This document shows, piece by piece, positions 49,136 through 57,477 of a stretch of 64,000 bases of DNA (position 1 is the first letter of the stretch; every line of letters starts with the position of its first letter). The position numbers and the translations under genes were made by a program. The notes under the pieces were generated by a model. That model made no database searches, was not told the DNA's origin, and worked only from the letters and a program-made list of their open reading frames with translations. The stretch covers positions 1 through 64,000 of the forward strand of contig CAUJCX010000003.1 in the NCBI GenBank assembly GCA_963169235.1, written 5' to 3'. This DNA comes from Actinomycetota bacterium. Lineage in GTDB: Bacteria > Actinomycetota > Thermoleophilia > Miltoncostaeales > Miltoncostaeaceae.

Positions 49136-49738
49136 ATGAGCACGCTGCCGACGTTTCCGGGCACCCGCGTGGTGCTGATCGACAACTACGACAGCTTCAC
49201 GTACAACCTGATGCAGTACTTCGGCGAGCTGGGCGCCGACGTGGTGGTGCGGCGCAACGACGCGATCGACACCGACGGCATCGCGGCGCTCGCGCCCACG
49301 CACATCGTCATCTCGCCCGGTCCCAAGACCCCGGGCGAGGCCGGCGTGTCGGTGGCGGCGGTGAAGGCGTTCGCCGGCACCGTGCCCGTGCTGGGCGTCT
49401 GCCTGGGGCACCAGGCCATCGCCGAGGCGTTCGGCGCCCGCGTGGTGCGCGGGGCGGAGCCGGTGCACGGCAAGACCAGCGCCATCGTGCACGACGGCCG
49501 CGGGGTGTTCGCGGAGATCGGCAACCCCATGACCGCGACGCGCTACCACTCGCTGGTGGTCGACCCGGACACCATCGACGCGGGCCGCTTGGAGGTGACC
49601 GCCCACTGCGACGGCGACGTCGTGATGGGGCTGCGGCACCGCGACGTCCCCGTGGAGGGGGTGCAGTTCCACCCCGAGTCCATCCTCACCGAGCGGGGGC
49701 ACACCATGCTGGCCAACTTCCTGCGCATGGAGGCCTGA
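49136..49738 (+). CDS. trpG: anthranilate synthase component II
   Basis: This 200-residue class I glutamine amidotransferase supplies ammonia to TrpE. The nucleophile lies in [15 protein letters not shown] and the catalytic His-Glu pair in [13 protein letters not shown]. It begins [14 protein letters not shown], the family signature. ATG 49136 follows trpE by four bases. The same subunit may also serve para-aminobenzoate synthesis. Confidence 0.97.
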   Translation: MSTLPTFPGTRVVLIDNYDSFTYNLMQYFGELGADVVVRRNDAIDTDGIAALAPTHIVISPGPKTPGEAGVSVAAVKAFAGTVPVLGVCLGHQAIAEAFGARVVRGAEPVHGKTSAIVHDGRGVFAEIGNPMTATRYHSLVVDPDTIDAGRLEVTAHCDGDVVMGLRHRDVPVEGVQFHPESILTERGHTMLANFLRMEA

Positions 49739-49742
49739 CGCG

Positions 49743-50774
49743 ATGACCGACGTGACCATCGCCGACACCATCAACCGCCTGGTGGCGGGCGAGGAGATCG
49801 GCCGGGCGGGCGCCGCGGCCGCCCTCGACCTCATCATGTCCGGCCACGTCAACGAGGCCCAGACGGCCGCGTTCCTCATCGCCCTGCGCGGCAAGGGGGA
49901 GAGCCCGGCCGAGATCGCGGGCCTGGCGTCGGTGATCCGCGAGAAGGCGGTGCCGGTGGCGGCGCCGGACGGTCCATTCGTCGACACGTGCGGCACCGGC
50001 GGCGGCATCTCGACGTTCAACATCTCGACGGCCGCGGCGTTCGTCGCGGCCGGGGCGGGCGTGGCGGTGGCCAAGCACGGCAACCGGTCGAGCACGTCCA
50101 AGAGCGGCAGCGCGGACGTGCTGGAGGCGCTGGGTGCCCGCATCGACCTGACCCCCGACGCGGTGGGGCAGTGCCTGCGCGACGCCGGGGTGGGGTTCAT
50201 GTTCGCGCCCCACCACCACCCGGCATTTGCGCACGTGGTGCCCGTGCGCAAGGCACTGGGCGTGCACACGGTCTTCAACCTCATCGGCCCGCTGGCCAAC
50301 CCCGCCGGCGCGCCCCGCCAGGTGCTCGGCGTCGCCGACCACGAGGCGATGGGACGCCTGGCCGCGGCCCTCGCCGAGCTGGGCTGCGAGCGGGGCCTGG
50401 TGGTGCGGGGCCGCGACGGCATGGACGAGATCAGCACGGCCGAGATCACCGACGCGTACGAGGTGCGCGACGGCACCGCGACCCACTTCCGCATCGACCC
50501 GTCGGTGCTGGGCATCACCCGGCCGTGGCCCGACGCGCTGGCGGGCGGCGAGCCGCACGAGAACGCCCGCGTCATCCGCGCCGTGCTGGACGGCGAGCCC
50601 GGGGCGGCCCGCGACGTGGTGGCCATCAACGCGGCGGCCGCCATCTGGGTGGCCGGGGAGGTGGACGATCTCGCGCACGGCTTCGAGCGGGCGATCGCCA
50701 GCATCGACGACGGCGCGGCCCGTCGGAGCCTCGATCGCTTCGTGGACGCCACCAACCGCCTCGCCCCGGCGTAG
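49743..50774 (+). CDS. trpD: anthranilate phosphoribosyltransferase
   Basis: This 343-residue enzyme joins anthranilate to PRPP. The conserved GTGGGISTFNISTAAAFVAAGAGV, KHGNRSSTSKSGSADVLEALG and HPAFAHVVPVRKALGVHTVFNLIGPLANP blocks are intact. ATG 49743 follows trpG by four bases on the same operon. Confidence 0.97.
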   Translation: MTDVTIADTINRLVAGEEIGRAGAAAALDLIMSGHVNEAQTAAFLIALRGKGESPAEIAGLASVIREKAVPVAAPDGPFVDTCGTGGGISTFNISTAAAFVAAGAGVAVAKHGNRSSTSKSGSADVLEALGARIDLTPDAVGQCLRDAGVGFMFAPHHHPAFAHVVPVRKALGVHTVFNLIGPLANPAGAPRQVLGVADHEAMGRLAAALAELGCERGLVVRGRDGMDEISTAEITDAYEVRDGTATHFRIDPSVLGITRPWPDALAGGEPHENARVIRAVLDGEPGAARDVVAINAAAAIWVAGEVDDLAHGFERAIASIDDGAARRSLDRFVDATNRLAPA

Positions 50775-50811
50775 GCTGCCCCTACCCGTCACCCGACCGC
50801 CAGCGATCGCC

Positions 50812-51588
50812 GTGCCTACATTTCTCGACCAGGTCGTCGAGCGCACAGAGAAGGACTTGGAGCGCCGCAAGGCCGCGACACCCGCGGACGTGCTGGAAGC
50901 ACGCCTCGGCCCCGCGCCGCGCGGGCGGCCGTTCTCGGAGGCCCTCATCGCCGAGGGCATCTCGCTGATCGCCGAGATGAAGCGGGCCAGCCCGTCGCGG
51001 GGGCCCATCCACCCGGACGCGCGCGTGGCCGACATCGTGCGGCAGTACCGCGACGCCGACGTGGCCGCCATCTCGGTGCTGACCGAGCCGCACTGGTTCC
51101 ACGGCAGCCTCGACGACCTCGCCGAGGCCCGCGAGGCCGTCGACCTGCCGCTTCTGCGCAAGGACTTCCTCGTCGACCGCTACCAGCTGCTGGAGGCCCG
51201 GGTGGCGGGCGCCGACGCCGTGCTGCTGATCGCGGCGGCGCTGGGGCGCGGGCGGCTGGAGGAGATGATGCAGCAGGCCCACGAGCTGGGGCTCGACTGC
51301 CTGGTGGAGGTGCACGACGAGGACGAGGTGGAGACCGCGGTGGAGGCGGGCGCCGAGATCATCGGCATCAACAACCGCAACCTCCACAGCCTCGAGGTCG
51401 ACCTCGACACCACGTTCCGGCTGCTGGCCGACATCCCCGCGGGCACGGTGGTGGTGGCCGAGTCGGGCATCTCGGAGCGCGAGCACGTGCGCGACCTCGA
51501 GGACGCGGGCGTCGACGCCATCCTGGTGGGCGAGGCGCTGATGTCGTCGGGCACTCCGGGCGACGCCGCGCGGCGCCTGAGGGACTGA
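50812..51588 (+). CDS. trpC: indole-3-glycerol phosphate synthase
   Basis: This 258-residue TIM-barrel enzyme closes the indole ring. LIAEMKRASPSRGPI, VLTEPHWFHGSLDDL, LLRKDFLVDRYQLLEAR, IIGINNRNLHSLEVD and VVAESGIS contain the catalytic lysines and glutamates. It starts at GTG 50812. TrpF, TrpA and the standard TrpB are not in this operon; a TrpB2 gene lies 8.6 kb downstream. TrpF activity may come from a PriA-type enzyme elsewhere. Confidence 0.96.
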   Translation: MPTFLDQVVERTEKDLERRKAATPADVLEARLGPAPRGRPFSEALIAEGISLIAEMKRASPSRGPIHPDARVADIVRQYRDADVAAISVLTEPHWFHGSLDDLAEAREAVDLPLLRKDFLVDRYQLLEARVAGADAVLLIAAALGRGRLEEMMQQAHELGLDCLVEVHDEDEVETAVEAGAEIIGINNRNLHSLEVDLDTTFRLLADIPAGTVVVAESGISEREHVRDLEDAGVDAILVGEALMSSGTPGDAARRLRD

Positions 51589-51716
51589 CGGGGCCAGACG
51601 CACACCACACCGTTACGCCGCCGACACGGGCGCGTCACGGGGTCGCGAGGAGCGGGGGAGAAGGTGAGGACGTGCCCAGAGCACTTCTCGCCCCGATCTC
51701 CCGAAGGGAACCTGCC
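51589..51716 (+). other. spacer after the trp genes
   Basis: The 128 bases between trpC and the next gene hold no convincing reading frame. A GAAGGGA lies just before ATG 51717 as ribosome binding site. No clear terminator hairpin for the trp operon was seen. Confidence 0.4.
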
Positions 51717-52244
51717 ATGAACTCCACCACCCGTCGTCTCTCCGCTGTTGCCGGCGTCGTCGCGCTGTGCGCGTCTGCCGCCCCCGCCATGGCCGGGACC
51801 ACCGGTCTTCTGTCCGCCGCCCACCCCGAGGCCGCCTCCAAGGTGCCGGCTCCGGCTCCCGCCGCCGCGGCGACCGCCGCCTCGACCGCGACGATGCGCG
51901 CGGTGGTGTACGACTGCGGCGGTGACGCCAAGACGCGGCCCTCGCGGTACACGCTGGCCTGCGGCGACGCCAACGAGGGCGTCAAGAACCTGCGCTGGAA
52001 GGGCTGGGGCACCGCCAAGGCCACCGCCCGCGGCGTGATGTGGACCAACGACTGCACCCCGAGCTGCGCGCAGGGCAAGATGAAGTCCCTGCCGGTCACC
52101 GTGACCGTCGACAAGCTCGTGAAGGGCGAGGCCACCGGCCAGTACCGGCGCATGACCGTGACCGTCACCGGTAAGGCGCCCAAGGGCGTGCAGAAGGTGT
52201 CGCAGTACCGCATCTCGCCCGAGGCGGGCCCCGTGCTGCGCTAG
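51717..52244 (+). CDS. secreted WGWGT-type protein (paralog 1)
   Basis: This 175-residue protein has a signal peptide (AVAGVVALCASAAPAMA) and an alanine/proline linker. The folded domain reads YDCGGDAKTRP, LACGDANEGVKNLRWKGWGTAKA and NDCTPSCAQGK, followed by beta strands. The four cysteines probably form two disulfides. The same pattern occurs in the lipoprotein at 55096. The type is found in secreted actinobacterial proteins without a known role. ATG 51717 is preceded by GAAGGGA. Confidence 0.65.
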   Translation: MNSTTRRLSAVAGVVALCASAAPAMAGTTGLLSAAHPEAASKVPAPAPAAAATAASTATMRAVVYDCGGDAKTRPSRYTLACGDANEGVKNLRWKGWGTAKATARGVMWTNDCTPSCAQGKMKSLPVTVTVDKLVKGEATGQYRRMTVTVTGKAPKGVQKVSQYRISPEAGPVLR

Positions 52245-52281
52245 CAGCTCGCGGTGTCGGCCGCGGTGCCGACGGGCGTCG

Positions 52282-52287
52282 TATCCT
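52282..52287 (+). promoter_or_regulatory. -10 element of SDR gene, leaderless
   Basis: TATCCT ends seven bases before ATG 52295. No Shine-Dalgarno sequence is present. Confidence 0.55.
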
Positions 52288-52294
52288 TGCGCAC

Positions 52295-53065
52295 ATGGAT
52301 TCGACGGCACTGTTCGACATACGCGGCCAGGTCGCCATCGTCACCGGCGCCTCGTCGGGCCTCGGCCGCATCATGGCCGCGGGCCTGGCGGGCGCCGGTT
52401 GCACGGTGGTGCTGGCGGCGCGCCGCGAGCCGCGGCTGCGCGCCCTGCACGACGAGATCGCGGCCGCCGGCGGTCGTTCGCTGGTGGTGCCGTGCGACGT
52501 GCGCGATCCGGGCCACGCCGACCTGCTGGTGAACGCCGCGCTGGGGGAAGGACGCCTCGACGGCGTCATCCTGAACGCCGGGGTGGGCACCGGATCGCCC
52601 GCCGAGAACGAGGACCTGGCCCGCTTCCACGAGGTGATGGAGGTGAACGTCGCCGCGGTGATGCGCCTGGCCTCCGCGTGCGCGCGCGAGATGATCCCCC
52701 GCGGCGGCGGCTGGATGATCACCCTGTCGTCCATCCTCGGCAAGCGCGCCGGCACGGGCATGGGCGTGGCGGCCTACACGGCCAGCAAGGGCGCCATCGA
52801 GCAGCTCACCCGCGAGCTGGCCCGTCAGTGGGCCCCGCACCACATCCGCGTCAACGCGCTGGCGCCCGGGTACTTCCCCACCGACATGAACGCGCCCATG
52901 GTGGCGGGGGAGGGCCGCCTGGAGGCCATGATCTCCCGCATCCCCCTGGGCCGGCCGGGCGAGCCCCACGACATCGCCGGCGTCGCCGTGTTCCTGGCCT
53001 CCCGGGCGGGTGGGTACATCACCGGCCAGAGCATCGGCCTCGACGGAGGCATGTCGGCCTGGTAG
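52295..53065 (+). CDS. SDR family oxidoreductase
   Basis: This 256-residue classical short-chain dehydrogenase has the cofactor motif VTGASSGLGRIMA (TGxxxGxG) near residue 16. ILNAGVG, the catalytic Ser in TLSSILGK and the YTASKGA (YxxxK) motif follow, and the end is GQSIGLDGGMSAW. An arginine after the first strand region (AARREPR) suggests NADP preference. Substrate is unknown. It has its own leaderless promoter between two WGWGT-type genes. Confidence 0.93.
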   Translation: MDSTALFDIRGQVAIVTGASSGLGRIMAAGLAGAGCTVVLAARREPRLRALHDEIAAAGGRSLVVPCDVRDPGHADLLVNAALGEGRLDGVILNAGVGTGSPAENEDLARFHEVMEVNVAAVMRLASACAREMIPRGGGWMITLSSILGKRAGTGMGVAAYTASKGAIEQLTRELARQWAPHHIRVNALAPGYFPTDMNAPMVAGEGRLEAMISRIPLGRPGEPHDIAGVAVFLASRAGGYITGQSIGLDGGMSAW

Positions 53066-53180
53066 ACCGCGTTCTGTTACCCGGACGACATGGGTCCGAC
53101 GCCGCCTCGCCGCGGGCGGGGCGCAAGGTGGGTCGGCCCGGACGAACCACCGCATTCCCATCCCCGACGGAGGCCATGAC

Positions 53181-53885
53181 GTGACCGACATCCCGCGACC
53201 CACGGTGCTGCTGGTCGAAGACGACGCCGCGCTGCGCGAGACGACGCAGATGGTCCTCGAGCGCCAGGGGTTCGACGTCTCCTCGGTGGGCGACGGCAAC
53301 GCGGCCGTGGACGCGCTCGAGCGCTCGTGGCCCGACGTGGTGCTGCTCGACCTGATGCTGCCGGGCATGGACGGCATCAGCGTCACCCGCTGGATCCGCG
53401 AGCGCTCCATGGTGCCGATCGTGATGATCACGGCGCGCGGCGAGCCCATCGACGAGGTCGCGGGGCTCGAGGCGGGGGCCGACGACTACGTGGTGAAGCC
53501 GTTCGACGGCGCGGCCCTGTCGGCCCGCCTGCGGGCCGTGCTGCGGCGCAGCGCCATGCATGCCGCAGAGCCCGCCGCACCGGTCACCGACGTCCAAGCC
53601 CTGGGCGGCGGGCTGCTGCTCGACCGCGCCGCCCTGGAGGCGACGCGCGACGGCCAGGTGGTGCCGCTGACGCCCACCGAGATGCGCCTGCTGACCGAGT
53701 TCGCCGACAACCCCGGCGTGGCCCTGTCGCGCACGCACCTCTTGGAGCGCGTGTGGGGCAGCATGTGGGCCGGGGACGGCGCGGGCCGCATGGTGGACGT
53801 CCACATCCAACGCCTGCGCGCCAAGGTCGGCGCCGACACGGTCGAGACCGTGCGCGGGCACGGGTACCGCCTGCGCCGCACGTGA
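53181..53885 (+). CDS. OmpR-type response regulator
   Basis: This 234-residue regulator has an N-terminal receiver with acidic D14/D15, phosphoacceptor D57 in VVLLDLMLPGMDG and the conserved lysine in VVKPF. The C-terminal winged helix (LTPTEMRLLTEFADNPG, MVDVHIQRLRAKVG, VRGHGYRLR) binds DNA. GTG 53181 has CGGAGG upstream. Its stop overlaps the sensor kinase as GTGA, so the two are coexpressed. Confidence 0.95.
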   Translation: MTDIPRPTVLLVEDDAALRETTQMVLERQGFDVSSVGDGNAAVDALERSWPDVVLLDLMLPGMDGISVTRWIRERSMVPIVMITARGEPIDEVAGLEAGADDYVVKPFDGAALSARLRAVLRRSAMHAAEPAAPVTDVQALGGGLLLDRAALEATRDGQVVPLTPTEMRLLTEFADNPGVALSRTHLLERVWGSMWAGDGAGRMVDVHIQRLRAKVGADTVETVRGHGYRLRRT

Positions 53886-55099
53886 GGTTCTTCTCCCGCA
53901 TCGGGCCGCGTCTCGCGCTGCTGCTGGCGGTCGTCGCGGTGCTGTCCATCGCCACCACCAGCGTGATCGTGTACCGGTCGACCGAGGACGACCTGCGCGC
54001 GCGACTGCGCCAGACGACGCTGACGCGCCTGGGGGCCGGCGTCGACGTGTTCTCGGCGTCCGATCGCCTGGTGGCGGGCACCCGCGTCGACGACCAGGAC
54101 CTGCCGAAGCCGCTCAGGGACGCCCTCAGCCGCCGGCGGTCCGTGAGCTACTTCGACGGCGAACGCATGTGGGCGGCGCGCAGCTTCGGTCCCCGGGGCG
54201 TCCTGTCGGTGAGCCAGTCGGCGGTCGCCGACCGGCAGTTCCTCAGCGACCTCATGCGCCAGTTCGTACTGGCAGGGGCCGTCGCGGCGCTGGTGTCCAT
54301 CCTGATCGGCGGGCTGATCGCCGGTGCCACCACGCGGCGGCTCGCCCGCATCACGCGGGTGGCGGGAGCCGCCGCCGGAGGCGACCTCGAGCAGCGGGTC
54401 AACGACCCCGCGCGCGACCAGGTGGGCGACCTCGCGCGCGCCGTCGACAGCATGAACGCCGACCTGGGGGCGCTCTTGGAACGCGAGCGGCGCTTCGCGG
54501 CCGACGTCGCGCACGAGCTGCGCACGCCGGTCGCCGCGCTGGTATCGGCCACCGAGCTGCTGGACGAGCCCCGCGGGCGGGAGATCGCGCGCGAGCAGGT
54601 GGCGCGCCTGCGGCGGCTGGTGGATGACCTCATCGAGACGTTCCGGGCCGCGGACGCGCAGGGCGACATCGAGATCGAGTCCGTGCCGCTGGGCGAGACG
54701 GTGCGCCTGCTCTTGGACCACCTCGGCCACGACGTCGTGCTCGACGTGGAGGGCGACGCATGGGTCGACACCGAGCGACGGCGCCTGTCGCGCGTGCTCG
54801 ACAACCTCATCAGCAACGCCCGCAAGTACGGCGGCGACCCCATCACGGTGGCGGTCCGCGACAACCGCATGGAGGTGCGGGACGAGGGCGCCGGCTTCCC
54901 CGACTGGCTGGTGGACCGCGGTCCGCAGCGGTTCCGCACCGAGTCGACGTCCCGGGGCGACGGCGTCGGGCTGGGGCTCAGCATCGCCGTGGCCCTGGCC
55001 GACTCGATGGGCGCGACGCTCTCGTTCGCCAACGCCGCGGACGGAGGGGCCCGGGCCGTGGTGGAGTTCCGCCGCGCCGCGGCCCCGGAGGCCGCGTGA
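53882..55099 (+). CDS. sensor histidine kinase
   Basis: This 405-residue kinase has a membrane segment at about 9-29, an extracellular sensor of about 100 residues and a second segment at about 130-155. HAMP follows, then the HisKA box with phosphoacceptor H211 in FAADVAHELRTPVAAL and a short ATPase domain (NLISNARKYGG, VRDEGAGFPDW, GDGVGLGLSIA). It should phosphorylate the adjacent regulator. A lipoprotein gene starts inside its last codon (GTGA), so the lipoprotein may act in sensing. Confidence 0.95.
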   Translation: MRFFSRIGPRLALLLAVVAVLSIATTSVIVYRSTEDDLRARLRQTTLTRLGAGVDVFSASDRLVAGTRVDDQDLPKPLRDALSRRRSVSYFDGERMWAARSFGPRGVLSVSQSAVADRQFLSDLMRQFVLAGAVAALVSILIGGLIAGATTRRLARITRVAGAAAGGDLEQRVNDPARDQVGDLARAVDSMNADLGALLERERRFAADVAHELRTPVAALVSATELLDEPRGREIAREQVARLRRLVDDLIETFRAADAQGDIEIESVPLGETVRLLLDHLGHDVVLDVEGDAWVDTERRRLSRVLDNLISNARKYGGDPITVAVRDNRMEVRDEGAGFPDWLVDRGPQRFRTESTSRGDGVGLGLSIAVALADSMGATLSFANAADGGARAVVEFRRAAAPEAA

Positions 55100-55602
55100 G
55101 GACGGCTCTCCTCGCGTGCGTGATCCTGGCGATGGTGATCGCCGCCGGCGGCTGCCGGCAGGGAGCGGACCCCGCGCCGGTGACGGCACCCGCCGTGGGG
55201 CCGCAGCCCGGCGTGGCGAACAAGGGCACCGACGCGCGGGGCGGCGTGACGTACATCAACGACTGCGGCGGCAAGCCCGTGCAGCGCCCCCGCACGTTCG
55301 TGACCGCGTGCGGCGACGGCAACGAGGGCGTCTCCCAGCTGCGCTGGCAGGGCTGGGGCACGGCGCGCGCGGTGGGCAGCGGCGTGTTGCTGTCCAACAC
55401 GTGCACGCCGTCGTGCGCGCGCGGTGCCTGGGAGGCGCTGTCGGCCACCATCGTGCTGGATCGCCTGCGCTCCGGGGAGGCTTCCGCCTACTACTTGCGT
55501 ATGGTGGTGACCGTGGAGGGTGACGACGCCGGCGACGCCCGCAGCGACGTGTACCGCCTCGCGGGCCCTGATGACCCGGGGGCACCCTCGCTCGTGCAGT
55601 AG
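55096..55602 (+). CDS. WGWGT-type lipoprotein (paralog 2) of the two-component operon
   Basis: This 168-residue lipoprotein has a short signal and a lipobox-like AAGGC (cysteine about residue 20). The same domain as the protein at 51717 follows: NDCGG, TACGDGNEGVSQLRWQGWGTARA and NTCTPSCARG. It is the third gene of the regulator-kinase unit, overlapping the kinase by GTGA. Outside the membrane it could bind a ligand and signal to the kinase. That role is inferred from position only. Confidence 0.65.
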   Translation: MRTALLACVILAMVIAAGGCRQGADPAPVTAPAVGPQPGVANKGTDARGGVTYINDCGGKPVQRPRTFVTACGDGNEGVSQLRWQGWGTARAVGSGVLLSNTCTPSCARGAWEALSATIVLDRLRSGEASAYYLRMVVTVEGDDAGDARSDVYRLAGPDDPGAPSLVQ

Positions 55603-55622
55603 ACGACGCCGAGGAGCGGGTC

Positions 55623-57434
55623 GTGGCCAGTCGCATCGAGGACTACGCGGTCATCGGCGACATGGAGACGGCCGCGCTGGTGGGCGTCGACGGCTCGGTG
55701 GACTGGCTGTGCCTGCCGCGCTTCGACTCGGACGCGTGCTTCTGCGCGCTGCTCGGCACGCCCCGCCACGGCCGCTGGCTGCTGGCGCCGGACGTCCCGC
55801 ACACGGTGTCCCGCCGCTACGCGGACGACTCGTTCGTGCTGCAGACCACGTACACCACGGGCGACGGCGTGGTGACGGTCGAGGACCTCATGCCGACGGG
55901 GGGCGGTCGCGCCGACCTGGTGCGGCGCGTCGTCGGCGTGCGGGGGTCGGTGCGGCTGCGGCACGAGTGGATCGTGCGCTTCGGGTTCGGCCGGGTGCGC
56001 CCGTGGGTGCACCGCATCACCGACCGCGAGGGCATCCCGTCGCTGCACGCCGTCGCCGGGCCGGACGCGCTGGTGCTGCGAGGGACGCGGCTGCCCGACG
56101 CCGCCGACGGATGCCACGTGGATGTGTTCGACGTGGCGGCCGGGACGACGCTCGAATGGCACCTCACGTGGTACCCGGCGTGGCAGGACGTGCCCGCCAT
56201 GCACGGCCCGGCGCACGTGGCCGACACGGTCACCGGATGGCAGCGGTGGCTGGCATCGCGCGGAGCGGGGGCGTCCGACGCCGTCGACGACGGCCTGCAG
56301 GCGCTGCTCGAGCGCTCGCTGCTGGTGCTGCGCCTGCTCACCCACCACGAGGCGGGCGGAATCGTGGCCGCCGTCACCACGTCGCTGCCGGAGCAATGGG
56401 GCGGGTCGCGCAACTGGGACTACCGCTACTGCTGGCTGCGCGACGCGGCCCTGACGCTCACCGCCCTGGTGCGGGCCGGCTTCCGCGACGAGGCCCGCGC
56501 GTGGCGCGCGTGGCTGTTGCGGGCGGCCGCGGGCGACCCGGAGGACCTCCAGATCGTGTACGGCGTGGACGGGCGCCGCGACCTGCCCGAGCGGGAGCTT
56601 GAGCACCTGCCAGGGTACGAGGGGGCGCGGCCCGTGCGCGTCGGCAACGCCGCCGTGTGCCAGTTCCAGGCGGACGTGCTGGGCGAGGTGATGGTGGCCC
56701 TCGAGCATTCCCGCGAGGCCGGCCTGGCCACCGACGACATCTCGTGGCCGCTGCAGACCGCGCTGGTCAACGACCTGGCGGCGCACTGGCGGCGTCCCGA
56801 CAGCGGCATCTGGGAGATCCGGGGCGAGCCGCGCGCGTTCACGCACAGCCGGGTGATGGTGTGGGCCGCGTTCGACCGGGCCGTGCGGGCGGTGGAGCGG
56901 CACGGCCTGCCCGGTCCCGTGGACCGCTGGAGGGCGGCGCGTGACGAGGTGCGCGACGAGGTACTCACGGAGGGGTTCGACGCGACGCGGGGCGCGTTCG
57001 TGCAGTACTACGGCGCCCGGCACACCGACGCCAGCCTGCTGCAGATCCCCCTCGTGGGCTTTCTGCCGCCCGACGATCCCCGCGTGGTGGGCACCGTGGC
57101 CCTGATCGAGCGCGAGCTGGTGACGGACGGCGGGCTGGTGTACCGCTACCGCACCGAGGACGGCGTGGACGGGCTGCCCCCGGGGGAGTTCCCGTTCCTC
57201 GCCTGCACCGCGTGGTACGCCCGCGTGCTGGCGCTCATGGGGCGCACCGACGACGCCCACGCCGCGCTCCAGACCCTCGTCCGCATCGGCGGTCCGCTGG
57301 GGTTGCTGGCGGAGGAGTACGACCCCGCCACCGGGCGGCAGGCCGGGAACATGCCGCAGGCGCTCAGCCACCTGGGCGTCGTCCAGGCGGTGCTGGCGCT
57401 GCGCGCGGCCCGGGGGCGGGGGGATCCCGGGTGA
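55623..57434 (+). CDS. glycoside hydrolase family 15 protein
   Basis: This 603-residue cytosolic enzyme (no signal peptide) is of the glucoamylase/trehalase-like GH15 family. It starts RIEDYAVIGDMETAALVGVDGSVDWLCLPRFDS. The catalytic alpha/alpha barrel has NWDYRYCWLRDAALT and ISWPLQTALV, and the C-terminal region reads LLAEEYDPATGRQAGNMPQALSHLG. Actinobacterial members include trehalases and glucoamylases, so it could degrade glycogen or trehalose, fitting with glgC/glgA in this window. GTG 55623 has GAGGAG upstream. Confidence 0.9.
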   Translation: MASRIEDYAVIGDMETAALVGVDGSVDWLCLPRFDSDACFCALLGTPRHGRWLLAPDVPHTVSRRYADDSFVLQTTYTTGDGVVTVEDLMPTGGGRADLVRRVVGVRGSVRLRHEWIVRFGFGRVRPWVHRITDREGIPSLHAVAGPDALVLRGTRLPDAADGCHVDVFDVAAGTTLEWHLTWYPAWQDVPAMHGPAHVADTVTGWQRWLASRGAGASDAVDDGLQALLERSLLVLRLLTHHEAGGIVAAVTTSLPEQWGGSRNWDYRYCWLRDAALTLTALVRAGFRDEARAWRAWLLRAAAGDPEDLQIVYGVDGRRDLPERELEHLPGYEGARPVRVGNAAVCQFQADVLGEVMVALEHSREAGLATDDISWPLQTALVNDLAAHWRRPDSGIWEIRGEPRAFTHSRVMVWAAFDRAVRAVERHGLPGPVDRWRAARDEVRDEVLTEGFDATRGAFVQYYGARHTDASLLQIPLVGFLPPDDPRVVGTVALIERELVTDGGLVYRYRTEDGVDGLPPGEFPFLACTAWYARVLALMGRTDDAHAALQTLVRIGGPLGLLAEEYDPATGRQAGNMPQALSHLGVVQAVLALRAARGRGDPG

Positions 57435-57477
57435 CGGCGGGCTCAGGCACACCGGGTGCGGCGCCGACACGGGGGGC

